From contig NC_029526.1 in the NCBI RefSeq assembly GCF_001577835.2, positions 5,540,261 through 5,604,260 on the forward strand: 64,000 nt of DNA, written 5' to 3'. The notes beneath the pieces were generated by a model, which had not been told where the DNA came from, did no database searches, and saw nothing but the letters and a program-made list of their open reading frames with translations. Both the position numbers and the translations under genes were made by a program. This document shows positions 40,753-54,100 of the stretch, piece by piece. The DNA is from Coturnix japonica. Lineage: Eukaryota > Chordata > Aves > Galliformes > Phasianidae. How positions within the stretch are numbered: the stretch's first letter is position 1; each line of letters opens with the position of its first letter.

Positions 40753-43700
40753 TAATATTATACTCATTTCAAGTGTAGTCATTTGTGAAAGTTTTTATGG
40801 AATTGGAAATCTTTATCTCAAATTTAGCTTTAAATCGTGAGTGACCAGTAATGCTCTGACAGTGGGAAGGAGAAAATACAACTTTTCATTTATACTTCCA
40901 GTGCAGTTCATATACCTGTGCTAAATCAAAGTGACCTCTGCAGCTGCAGGGATGTTGTATCAATACTCCACTGAAGGTTTTAAAAATCTGTCTTATTACA
41001 TACAGAGCTAACAGCTGTATTTTTTTATCCTTTTGCAAATGTGTGAAGTAGATGAAAACACAAGCTTGATAAAACCAGCATGCTTTCTGCTCTGTATTAA
41101 ATCATGGTATGCCCATGGAGGATCACTGACTATCATAGTTACAGCATATGGGAATATAGTTGCTGCGTGTGATCTCACACAAGGCAATGGATATGGTGGA
41201 TGGCTACCTAGCATAGAAACTCCATGAGGGTTACAGCGGCCTCCAGCCATTGGGCATTTTTCTGTTGAGTGAGGAAAGATACTTGAATTGTGAGGATTTG
41301 GGCTTGGTAAGTGGCTATACAAAGACCAGGAATGGTATGATTGAAGGTATTTTTTTTTTTCCCCCTGAGATACAACTTCAAGCATCTTTTGAATCTGATA
41401 CAAGTCTGTGTACATTCCATGTAAGTAAACTGTAAATAAATTAGAGCAGTAAAGATAAAGTGTATGAGGAGTATGCCAGCGTGAATATTCATAGTCATGT
41501 ACATCCTGAAATAGGATGCATATATTTCTTCAGAAAACTGGAAGAACTGTAAGAACATACACAGATGCCCTAATCTACAATCGCTCTTGCAGGTATTTCA
41601 TCATCTGCTTATATTATTGAGCTGAAATTTTAAAAGCACTGTACACACTTTCGTATTTAAGCCACTGATATCCAACAGTCCATTAAACAGAATGAAACAC
41701 CTGCTCTAACAGTATTCAGTAACTGAAAGGTGTACACACTTATTTGTGAAGTTTAGAATTCTACAGAACATCTCCAAAAGATAAAATATAACCAGCTACG
41801 TTGTACATTTATTATAGACTTAAAATATCTGTGCTATTTTTACCTTAAGAGCTACTCTATGGAAACTTCCTGGATCCCTTTGTGACAAGGGATTGGTGAG
41901 ATTCTTGGAAGTATCTTCTTGTGCTCTTAATGTATTCTGAAGAATTGCTTACCTCTTGATCATATAAATTATGCCTTGTTGAACAAACTGGTCCTTCAAT
42001 TTAAACATGAATTCTCACAGATATGAAAGACCACATGCAAACACTGCCGCTCATACCTTAGGCAAAATTACGTCCCTTCTTCCACTGCCAAGCAAGAATG
42101 CTGTTTAAAGCCAGTCACCCCTTTCTCAGCTTAAACCTGCATTGCTGAGTGTTAGGCCGTTAGGGGGTGGTCTTCCAACACCACTGAACCTTTGTATTTC
42201 CAAGTGTTTCATTCTCTGTTTTCACGACTAACGTGATGTTTGATTGTAAAAGTAGAACAATACATGGTTGATACTACGTGAATTACATCAAGTAGATAAG
42301 TGGGACTTGGAAAAATCTGAACTTGCAAATACTTAGCAGTGATCAAATAATAGTTGAAAGACTGGAACTCAGCCATGCTATTTTCAGAGCAAACTTTATG
42401 TGAAAGGATAGGAGAGTAGGGGAGTATACTATTCTTCATCTAAAAATGAATTCGTTCCAACATTATGAAAGCATAAGAATATAAAGCTTACCTTTTATGT
42501 CCTTAGTCTGAAATCAGATTCAACTACTGTCCTTGCATCTGTTTGAAGTTGGTATGGGTTGAGGTGAACACCTGGCTATTTTAGAAAGGCTTTTTTTCTT
42601 CTCCCGTTGTGAACTTTCCCGTTCCACAAAGCTTTCTTTTTCAGTTACCAAGTTGGTTGCAATTCTTTTGAGTTACTGAAGCTCATTGAAAGCCAAAAGC
42701 GTGGCAGAAACAGTGAGGGCGGTTCAGATTTTAAACATGAATATTCTTAGATGCATAGGATTAGGGTATGGTGCTTTGTTGTAAATTAAATCCTGCTCTC
42801 ATGATTTAAATAAATAGGTAAATCAGTTTTTTAAGAAGTTGTGAAATCTTCCTAATTGGACTATATTCTTTTATTAAATGGTAGTGTAAAAAGAAACAGC
42901 ATGTGCACTCTTGACAGCTATTGATATTACTGCTGAGTCTGGCTCCTTGGCATGAATACTGAATTGGATCTTGTGACCTACATTATGGTCATAGATTAAA
43001 ACCTTGCTTAGAACAAGCCACAGATGTCATCTAAAATGTTTGTCTCGAACAATCAGTAAGAAATAAAATCTGACTCTAACTTTCCATGACAACTGTATTA
43101 ATTTGTAATTTTGTTTCAACTTGTGTGCAAGGTTAACATTAGTATCAGGGTGAGATTTACTTTGTAGTACTCTTGTGCTAAGTTTAGTAACACTGCAGGC
43201 CAGTGTGCTCTGTGTTATATGCACCCAGGAAGGCTGTATCGCAGCTCGGTACTTGTATGTCTTTTGAAGTAGGACACTGTGGATGATAACTGCTAAGGCA
43301 CTCCTTGCTGGGCGTGGGGTGAAGCTGCTTTGTCTGCAGTGCTGGTTTCTGTGCGGTTCAGGCAGGTGATGGGCATTGCTAAGGCCCAGTGTTTTCACAT
43401 ACTCATAGTTAAGAGCATCCTGTGCAAATAAAGCAGGTTGCACTGTTGTGCTTTTTTGTTTGTTTTTAAATAAATTCAGTTTTCTCTGCAGAGCTTCTCT
43501 CCAGCAGGTCATCCCCTAATATGTACTGATGCATACAGTTATTCCACTCCAGATAATACATTTCTGCATGTAGTAAATAGTGAAGAACTGCCTGACGTGT
43601 GCTTATCAGAATATCAGAATAACGGTTTTGTTCATTTGTTTTTGCAAGACAGGCTGTCTGATGCTTTCACAGTGTGTTCTGTAGTGAGGAACTTCATTTA

Positions 43701-46700
43701 GGTTATACAGTGACTTCAGTGTTACATTTTTCTGATACCGTTTGCTTGATTGCTCTATCATTGTGTACACTGGCAGATGAACTTGCTTTTAGGGATTTGC
43801 TCATTTTATGAATTAAATCAACCTATAATTTTTTTTTTTTTTTTTTTTCCCAAGAAATGATACCTACTACAGAATTTAACTGAGCAAAATTTCTCTGCAG
43901 TGCAAACTGTCAAAGATAGCCCTCTGCTTGAGAATGAAGTGTCTTTCTGCAAGGCCTTCAATTTGTTTTATCTTGCTGCTTTTTTCACTCATCAAATACA
44001 TTAGCTAAAACTGTCAGGAGCAATCTGTCAGCCCAGAAGTGAGTAAAAATTGAACTTATTCTTTGTTAAGACTGCTCCTGATGTCAGTTTTTCAAAAATA
44101 TAAATTTGGCTTGTTGGGTGATAAATGGCAGCACCCTGTAGACTGATCTCAGAATGATTCTAGCTCACTATCTTTGTATTTACTTGGCTGTTGGTAGTGC
44201 ACCATCTGAAGGCTGCAAGCACTTACAAATTACCTTGCCAGTGTCCATGTGAGTAGGAGAGAGCAAGAGCCTTTCCCATGGGATCCTGGGAGCTTGTTTC
44301 AGAGCCGGAATTGAACTAATTCTCCTGAGCCCCATAGTAGGTCCTTAATCACAAAATCATTCCCCACTTTCCCTAAAGGATTTAAATGTAATAACTTGTA
44401 TCATTTAAGGTTTTTTTCTTATTTTTAACACCTCAAGTTGAGATTTTGAGGTGAACTTTGCTGAAGAGTTCTTTGTCATAGTGTAAAATCTCCTCTGGCA
44501 AGCAGGGAGTGAGATGCTGAGCGCTGTTGTGTTGTGTCCAGGGTCGATGAGGGCCATCCTTCCCCAGCCCTGCAACGTGTATAACCCTGGCTCAGGAGAG
44601 CTGGCACATGGGCACAGAAAGCCTGATCCCTTCTAGGCCACTGGGGAGAGGGTAAATCTAAACATCCTCAGAGAACAGAAGGTGAAAGTGGTGTATATAC
44701 CTGCACCCTGTGGGGAACATGAGCATAAAAGAAAGGGGAAAATAGTGTTACCTTACTATTTTAGGAACCATTCTGAGCCTCCAACTTTAAGAATGAAAAA
44801 GAAATTTAAGGAAGCTAACCAATGTGAAAGCAGTTTACATCTGTGATTGGAGACAAATGGAGAGGCTGGCATTGCAAGAGAATTAAGTTTAAATTAACAA
44901 ATTTAGTGATATAATCGGATGGAATGAAACAGCAGTGAAAAAATCTAAACTCTGCATACCTGTGCATGGAACACATAGCATTTGAAACATAAAAACTGTG
45001 TGTGGGGGGGAAGGAAGGAAAGCACATGCATAAACTACCAACTCCCAAAAAAGAAAACAAAACCAAAACCACAGACTCTTATCTGCCTTGTAGGACATCA
45101 CTGTGTCTGAAGAGTATGAAATTTGATTTTCTTTTTCTAAGAAAACTTCTGAGCAACTTAGGGTAGCTCAGATTCTTTCACCTACTGTTTCACACTTTCA
45201 CACTCAAAAGTGGTCTTAAACTTTATTGTAACCTAAAATGCTTTTTTGTCTTTAAATGAGATGTTTGCTTATTTGGTATTTGCCTATTTATAAGTCAAGT
45301 AATCAGCTCAGAAACAGACTAAAAGGCAAGCGGTCCTTAACAAGCATTCACAGTACTGTGGGGTGTGTAAGAGCAGAATGATTTGCAGCATATCAAACCA
45401 TACAGGTGAGTGATGGGGAAAAAGAAAACAAAACAAAACAAAAACCTAAACTTCAACCACATTTTAAAACAGCTGTTATTGCTTTCCTTATGGAAGAAGA
45501 GGTGTGATGAAACGTGGTGCAGGAGAGCCAGTGGGTTTTCTGTCTCTGTATTAAACTTAAGAAATCACACGGAGCTGTGCTTTGGCAAAGACAAATGCCA
45601 TCTGACTCCTCTAAACAGTGAAGGGAGGAAGGGAGGTAGTTCATCAAAAGTGTGCTTTTGGATCCTACAGTGCAAATGATATTAGGTCACATGTTAAGTA
45701 AAGAGAAGCTCCCAAATTGCAATTTGCCTTCTTACAATGTTTTTTTGATCCCACATGGGTTTCTGGAGATTCTCATATTTGCAAGATAAATAAGTTAAAA
45801 AGAAGGTACAAGTTGTGCAGCTCTGTGACACATCCACCTCACTGAAGCCACCTGGAGGGAGAAGCTTGAAACATTATCAGTTGTCTGCCTCCTGTTCTTT
45901 AAAGCTTCATATTAAACCTGAAGATGAGAGTAAACAAACCATGACCCTTATCAAAGGCCTGTGGAAGATGTATTATGGACACCTAATCATTCTTAGAGCA
46001 TCATTTGTTCAAGCTTTTGTTCAGACTTTTCGTACTTCCAGAAAATGATGTTTATTTTCTGAGCTGCTTAGTTTTGTAATAGTCACTTGAGACCTAGGCC
46101 ATGTTTTACAAAGAAGAAACACACCAGATGAGATTTTAACCAGAACCTCGCTCTAGTGATCAAGTGGAAAAACAGGAAAGATAACTTTCATGTGTAGTTA
46201 AGGCTGACTTATGGCCCAGGGTGCCTGAATTATTGAATGCTTTTCATATTACCAGTATTGCAGTTGATTTAGCTGTCCTTGGAGCACCCGTGGTGACAGA
46301 TTTTAAATGCATTGTATTTTTTATCTTATGCTTCTGCATTTTTAGCTGGATTTACTTTTCTGACAGCTTAGATTTGAAGTACTTCTCAGACAAATACCAG
46401 CACTGATCTGACCTGTCTTTAAACTTGAGGTTTTGGGATTAAAAGACAAAAATGATGTCTATATTCAGATGATTTTGCATAGGATTCCTGTGGTCTAGCG
46501 AAGTTTGAGAAATCAAAGCTGGAGAAAATGACCTCCTAATTTAAGACATGTATTTTATGGTCCATAACTTTTTTTGTAGTGCACCACCATCCTGCCCCAT
46601 AGACTGCACATCAGTCTGCTGCTCTCTGTGCCACCCCTGAGTTTGTAGAGGAGGGGAGCACTGGGGAGAGGGAAAGTACCATGTCCCATGGTGGCAGCTG

Positions 46701-49700
46701 CTCTGTGTCTTGCTGGTTAGAGCTGCTGAGGGAGGGAAAAGCACAATTGTGCTTAGCAGCCATTTCACCAGGAATCTGGGGAATTTGCATTAGCTTTGCC
46801 TTGAATTTCCATATGGACAAACTTTCAGCACAGAAAAAATGAGTGCGGTGTTTCTTATGCCTGTATTTGCTTTTATTCTGTTGCTTCACCAGCTGGCAGC
46901 TAGTGATGGGCCAGGGAGCCTTGTGCCAAGATGGGCATCCCACCACCTACACGCTGCCACCCTGCTCTGGGATGAAAGTCTTGCTATAGGTAAAGGCTTC
47001 TTCATGATATGCATGTCTGAAGTAATTTCTGAGTTGCAAGAGCAGCTCAAAATTGATGAAGTTTTACTTGGGTATGTTTTTAAAGCTCTGCTTTGTGAAA
47101 CTACTTATGGTGTTACATAAAGCAGAGCACTCAGCAGCACACAGGACCTCCTCACTGGGCACACCACATCCTCTGGTTCTTATGATCTCAATGACAAGAG
47201 ACAAACATGAGAGAAAAGTCCAAGGAAACAGGAGGCTGTGAGTGGTGACTGAAGGTACTCCCTTAGTTCTCTGTTCTTGATAACAGTAAAAATGCAACAA
47301 TAATAAAGCAAGTGAATGGTAAAACAAATGACACACTGCTCTTTATCAGCTAGACGATTATGGAAGAGCTGTGTGTCCATTGAAATATGCAGTCTCATAA
47401 CCAGAGGCTGTGCCATGCTGCTGTGGTGCTGGAGGCTCATGGTGCTGGGCCACATGCCTCCAGCTCAGGAGTGTCTTGATGCCTGGATGAATGCTTGCAC
47501 CTGGAAAGCACTTCTCACACAGTTTGTATGAGGTTTCCTGGGATATGAAAACCAAACAGAAGCACCGTTTTGTTGCTTTACATCAGTTTTATTTTATTTA
47601 TTAGCAATTTCTTATGCAGTTCAGTGCAAGTCAGCAATTGAATAGATTATTAACATCTGCTTGGGTCTTCAGACTGACTTCTGGAGGGAAGAGTAGTGCT
47701 AGTCTGTGTGATTTATGTAATGTAATTAGATGTGCTGAAGCAAGACAAACATGATACAAATGGAATGAGTGGAAGTAGAAATTACTGGAAGTGTATCTGC
47801 TGCCTCTTGTGAGCTTCACTGAAACTGCAGCAGCCGATAGTGTGTATCTTATGGAAGCTGTGAGTTTCCAGTCTTCATCTTTCACTGTGAGCTGTTAAGT
47901 CCTTGGTTCAAATCTTACTAAAATTTCTGCCACTGACAGTTGTATAGAAAGGTCTGATACAGACACAAGTTGTGGACAGAATGAGTTGGTCTGCCACAGG
48001 TTGAGCACAGCCTGTGTGCCATAGGTTGGGCACTTCTTGCTGACAGAAACCCTTCTTCTGGTAAAACTTCCAAGCAGCAAAGCTCAGAGGTAGTAAATAA
48101 CTAAGGCTTTGCTTCTGTCTGGCTCAGCAGACTCGCTTTGCTAGTGTGGCTGTCTTAGGAGCTGGCTCCTGCTGCGTGTCTGAGTACAAAGCAGGCAAGT
48201 TGTGTTTCAGGTGGGAGATGCTGCTTTGGAGATGTGGCTTCGAGTCTGAGTGCTGTGTTGCAGTGAACGAAAAATATGATCCTTGTCTGTCTTTTGTTTG
48301 GTTCCATTAGCAGAAGAGAGAATGTTTTTATTAGTGCTGTTTTCAGAGAAAAAATAGAATTGCCTGTTTTGAGTCCATATTTCAGGGAGGATTTGGGAAT
48401 ATATTGGGAGCCTATTAGGGCCTGCAGAGTTGAGCTTTGGCTGTGAGAACAAGCTTTGTGCTATTAAGTTTTAAGAGATTGATCTTTCTCATTGGAAGGT
48501 GATTGGATGCTATACGAGTGCCCAGATACACTGGCAGAAGAGAGACATCTAATAACTGGGAAGCTTCTTACCCTAGCTGACAAGGGTGTGACATACCCCA
48601 GGTTACAGGCTTTTACCCAGTGAATTGACAACTCTTTTTTCATATGTCCTTGTGGGGACTTGCTGAAACCACCATTGATACACTGATTCCTCTTGTGCTT
48701 TTTCTATAGGCTATAGGGTCCAAGGAGTTAAGTGCTTGACAGAAATCATCCAGATGGGTGGACAGATTAGAAAATCCAATTATTCGGACTTATATGTGGT
48801 GATAGCTGGTGTGGTGCAATTAATTTCTTGCTGGTTAGTGGTCACATCTTGTGCCTGCATCTCCCTGCCTCTCCTATCAGGTATTTCTCCTCCTGTCCTG
48901 AGCTTACTGAACAGTTGGTTCCATTTATTTTCTCCTGCAGCCCTGAGCCTTTCCTTCACAATGGTGCTTTGTGTAGAATCCATCCATAGTGCAACTTCAG
49001 CGCCCCACTCACCCTCAAAGGGCCGTGTATGTGCAGGTGTGCAGGGCCAGGTGGAGACACCATTTTATCAGGAAAGTCATTTGGGTCTCTGCTTTGAGAG
49101 CAACACCGCCAAAAAGAAAAAAGCGCTTGAAGACTTCAGAGGGAGGAGTGTGTTGGTTCAGGTCAATGTAATCTGATTTCTTTGCTTCTGTGTTCTAAAT
49201 AAATGCTTTCATAATTTAGTTACAGGGAGCATCTAACAGGTGGGAAGGGAAAAATAAAGGGTGGTATAACAGAAAGCAGTGTAAGGCAATGAAATATTGA
49301 AGCTGGTTGTTAAAAGGTGGGTGATATCTGAGCAGTTAAAGATAGAAGATAGAGATGGAATTAGAGGCTTCGAGCACTGGATCAGAGGAACAGTGTGACT
49401 GCTGGAAAGTCCATCAGCTATAAGTACTGTTGTTCTATGCCTTATCTTAAAGGAAATGATGGGTTTATAGGAACCTTCATCTGGAAATTTGTTTCACCTT
49501 AAAACTGGAGGTTTCAGGTTCTCAAAAATAATTATCTCCTACATAGCTCGCTTGGTTCCCAGAAAGGATTGGGTGTGGCTGAGGCTGCTGGTTTTGAGAC
49601 CAAGCATCCCAAGAGCAGACCTGTGGGCAGTGTGGCACAGTGGGGCTTGGATGCTTATGGCTATCCAGGCATCGCTGCACACCAGAGCTTCAGCTGGCTC

Positions 49701-50850
49701 CTAGTGGGATAAGTACACTGTCAAAATGGCTCTTGTCACTATTGCCCAGCATGATGGCGAAGGGCCGTGGCCAGCATCTTTGTGCTGGCACTTATTGTCC
49801 TCACAGAGGGAGTGGGCTGAAACCCACAGCAGTGTCTGTATGAGGGCAGACAGTGTGAGCTGATAGGAGGAGTTTAGCACACTGACTTTAGCAGATCTTG
49901 TTCACATATTTGACAAATACTCAACTGAGTCTCATCAAGATTGTAGGGGGGTACACCCTAATTCTTCATGAACATTGTGTGCTGGATTTGTGGGAGTATG
50001 CTTGCAAAATGATGTACAGGGAGCACGGGTCCTGGTTTACGTGTGCTGTTCCATTTGTTTGTGCATAGGCTTTTAAAATGAGCATCATCTTGGTAAGAAC
50101 CAAGAATAGAAGGCTGTGTGCTTTTGTCTTATGACATCTTTATGCACATTTTAACATGCTGTGTAGATTCCTAAGTTTAATTTTGAATTACATAGAATAT
50201 GGTAGAACAGTCTTGTCCAAGATGCCAGTATCATTCAGCTGCCCTGAACATTTCTTCCTACCAGCCTTTAATGTATTTCTGAACCTGTGAGTCTGTGCAG
50301 TGGTGGGAGGCATTTGGGTAGGTTCGTGATGGAAGTGCCCAGAAACACTACCAAATTATTTGCTCCACATAGCTTTGATTTTGCACCCAACAAGAGTAAT
50401 GATAGGAAAGTGTAATTTGCATTGGTTTCCTACATATTCAGTGTGTTTTAAAGTTTGCTTTGCAGAAAAGCAGCATCGATCTTTTTTATGCAGTTATGGA
50501 TTCTGGCTGCGTCAATGCAAGGTACCCAGCGATTTCTTTGTGTATTTCTTTCGCTATTAATAGTAATTAGTATGTAGTAAGTGGTTTAGTAAAAGCTATT
50601 TGGAGGCCAAATTTTCTAGGGAGTTCTTGTGGTTTTTCAGTATCATTATTAATGGACTGAACTTCAAATAAATTCAGATTTGATTAATATTCAGCAACCT
50701 GAAGTTTGTGAACATCAATTCTGGTGTGCCTGCTGTAAATGGTGTGTGTGTTCAGAAATGTTTGTCACTGAATTTGCTTTAATAGAAAAGCACTTAAAAT
50801 AAATAAATGCAATGGCAACACTTTGCCAAACTGTGTTCCAGACAAAATCC
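40753..50850. other. Gene-poor stretch, nothing recognised
   Basis: About 10 kb without a supportable exon. A T-rich homopolymer lies at about 43,828-43,849. The longest open frames (minus 43,027-43,512; plus 48,736-49,176) resemble no known family and have no codon or splice context that suggests a gene. Confidence 0.5.
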
Positions 50851-51130
50851 TTTTCCCCCTTTCATTCACCTCTAATTACTGCTGAAAGCCCCTCCGATAA
50901 CAGCTTTTGCATGGCTTTCGTCTCGGCATTTGTGTGGCTCTCTGAAGCTGTTGATTGGAGGAGAACCACAATGGGGAAAAGAAAGTCAGGGCCCAACGTA
51001 TGACAGGAGTAATGGTTTTGCTTTGTACATCTGTCAACTAATGCTTAACTAATGCAGAATTACTGTCAGACTCCCGCCGAGCTCACTTTCCTCTCCACCT
51101 GAATGCGTAATGACTTCGTGGCAAGGAATT
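50850..51130. promoter_or_regulatory. Possible conserved non-coding element
   Basis: This non-repetitive block carries homeobox-type cores (CTAATTACT near 50,872), an ATTGG (inverted CCAAT) near 50,954 and several CpGs retained in otherwise CpG-poor DNA. The context (gene-poor flank of a developmental gene in human synteny) fits an enhancer. Comparative evidence is lacking. Confidence 0.2.
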
Positions 51131-54100
51131 CAAAACAAATGCAAAATGGCTGGACATTTAGGAAAAATTAGGAGGGCAGCAGAAGCTTGCCCCAGCTGCT
51201 GACTTCTTGCAGATCCCCTGCAGTGCTGGGTGAATCCGGGCACCTTGTACCTGTTGGGTACCAACCGTGCTGATGCCAGGAGATGCTGATGTGGCCAGCA
51301 GCTGTGTCCCTGCAGGGGCACCTCCATCCCCAGTGCCCAGTCTCTGGCTGGCACAGCTATGTCCCTGATCAGCGCTGTTGTGTGGGGACCCTGCACCACA
51401 GCAATGCTTCACCCAGGAGAGAACAGCAGTCCCCACTGGGTGTGCTCATGGCTCAGCTTGCACACCCCTTGGGAAGTGTGTGGGAGGAAATGTATTTTCT
51501 AAATTTTCTTCATTACTGACTAATAGCGATGTGAACGAACAGGGAGCTTGGTGTAGATGGGGGTGGCGAGGCAGGAGTGCTGTGCTGCCATGAGTTTTCT
51601 TTGGGCAGTACCAAAAGAGCTGGTGCCTCCCAGAGTGTCTGCTGGGAATGGCAAGCTGCAGGTTAGTGGAGTGGGGGATGAGTCCCAGGTAACATCTGCT
51701 TGTGGGGGTGATGTGCTGTTCCCCCACGTTCCCTTGGAGTGGTCCTGCTGGCAGATCAGTGTATGCGTTCTCTGTGCTCACCCTGCCTGGCTGAGCTTCC
51801 ATCATCCTGGGCTGGCCTGTGTGGGCGATGAGGGAACCATGTAGCTGGGAGCCTGCCCTAGTGGCAGCAGCAACCAGCCGAGGCTGGTTGTGTTTTGTTG
51901 CAGGCACTGCTGGTGGAATCAGGGGTGGCTGATCAACCAATGTTCCTGTTACTTGCACCAGAATGATCTCAGGTTGTGCATCCAGCTACCTCACCTCAGC
52001 AGGAGAATGACATCACCCTCCATGCTTTGGGGAGGAACTCAGAGTGCACAGGAAAATGCTGAGGGAAGGGAAGCGTTTCCATAATTGCTGCTGGCACAGT
52101 TGGGCACCACCTTCTTCAGGGGGTTGTACAGTTGTACATCCACCTGATTCTGCAGTGATGTTTGACTGAGAGGAGAGGGCTGGGCCAGGAAATCTGCTGG
52201 AGTGGGTGGCTGTGAGCTGCTGGGCACTGGGGAGAGTGCTCTGCCATGCAGGAAGTGCACAGTAACCTCTGCCAGGAGTGTTCTGCATTTTTTTCTGATT
52301 TTCCCTCCATATACTACTTTTCATCTAGCAGGAAGCATTCAGGAAAATATTTGTATTGGAAGAATTGAAATCTAATGTAGTTTTCTGGTATAGCCACCAG
52401 GGAAAATACTGTCCCACATATAAATATAGGGAGAGGCTTTAAAAACAAGCAGCATCAGAGGTGACCAGTGTTTTGTCTTTGAAATGCTGCATGAAATGTA
52501 TATTTGAAAACGAAAACATGAGCTGAGATCACAGAGCGAAGTTTGAAGCTGCAAGGGTGGGAGCTGGGGAGAAGGAAATAAGTGGGCACCAGAGCTCAGT
52601 GTTTCTGCACTCTCTTGTTTGCTGAGATAATGCAAATGATGAGTAATTCAAACAATTAGCTCAATGTAGGGTTACACTTTTTGAAAATGGATTGGAAAGC
52701 TGTGTCTGAAAGTCTGTCTTTCGAGAGCATGTTGATTATGGTGTCTGTACAGTGAGCCTTGAGGCTGGTGTTGGCCAGACTGGTCTGCAAAGCTGACCTT
52801 GCTGAGTTTCTGTAGTGGTAAATTGCAAAGCCGTTAATTTGCCATGCACTCATGGTTTGCTTCTTCCCACTGCACCTAATTGCAACCTTGTGAAGTTGTC
52901 CTGGTGAGGACTGTGCTGAAGGGCTCTGGTACCTCCAGCTGCTGTAGGGCAGCATGGCTGGAGTGCAGGGAGCACTTTTTGTTGGGCTGGTTGGAGCTGT
53001 GCATCCATACTGTCTGCCTTGGCACTGCTGTGGGTCATGCTTAAATTGGGGATGGAAGAGGGGAGGGGAAAAAAAAAACCCAAACAAAATGTAAAAGCCA
53101 GGGATAACCAGAGACAGGAAAATGTGCTGTGAATCCTTCAATACCCTGCAGTCTTACTCAGCTGCTGCAAGTAAGTGGGTTTATCACCCTGCTCCCTGCG
53201 CCTTACTAAATGCCCTATAGCCTGGCAACCTTTGTCCCACAGGGAATTCTTGGCTTCATAGAGGTGACCCAGATGGCTTTGGGAGATATTCCCAGAGAAC
53301 ACTTTCACAGAACTCCTGGCACTCAACTACTTAAATCCACAGGAAGAGCTCCAGATCCCTTGTTAACTGCCAGATCACCATTGAAGAGGTGCTTTTCCTC
53401 AACTGGAGCAGCTTGTCAGCTAGACTGGGACAGGTTCTCTTTTGGCATTGCCACTTGAGCAAAGACATTTCTGTCCACATTAGACCCTGGAGACAATTGT
53501 GCCAGTGCTGCTGAGACACATGCATGCCTCCAGCTGTTGTCAGCATGGCCAGAGGGACTCTGGTCCCTGGAGCTTCTGCATTGGTGCTGCATCATCATGT
53601 ATATGTACCGCCAGGGTTCCCTGTAGCCTCTCTGCTCGTCCCCTGCCAGCCATGGCTCTGTTTTGTTACATTTTGCATGCAGTTTGTCCCATCTGTCATC
53701 TTTTTTGCATCCTCCCTTTAGAAGGGAGGCTTCATGTGAGACTGTTGGATGGTTCCAGCAGATCTGAAAAGTCAGCTGTCCCCCTCCTTGATATGGCACT
53801 GTCCACAGAAATCAGAGCATGAACACAGAGCTAGAAAGGGCAGTGACAGGAGCAGAAGAAAGCAGTGTGCCTGTGAGAAGAATATGAAGAGAAAAAGAGA
53901 GTCTCTTCTTTGATGTATTTGTTTCCTCTTATTAGTATCCATCTAGTGGTGCTCAGGCTGAGACGGCTGACCTGTCCGAAAGTTAGTGATCCACACACAA
54001 TCCACTCCCAATAGTGCCAAAGTACAGACATCACAGGACAAAAATAGCAGCAGTTGAGATGAAGGAGGAAGCCATGGGCTGCCAGATATGAGTGGGAATA

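Noticed and set aside
43027-43512. 161-codon minus-strand open frame
   Set aside because: No recognisable motif; isolated in gene-poor sequence with no promoter or poly(A) context.
48736-49176. 146-codon plus-strand open frame with a hydrophobic segment
   Set aside because: No family resemblance and no support from splice sites or promoter; treated as chance.
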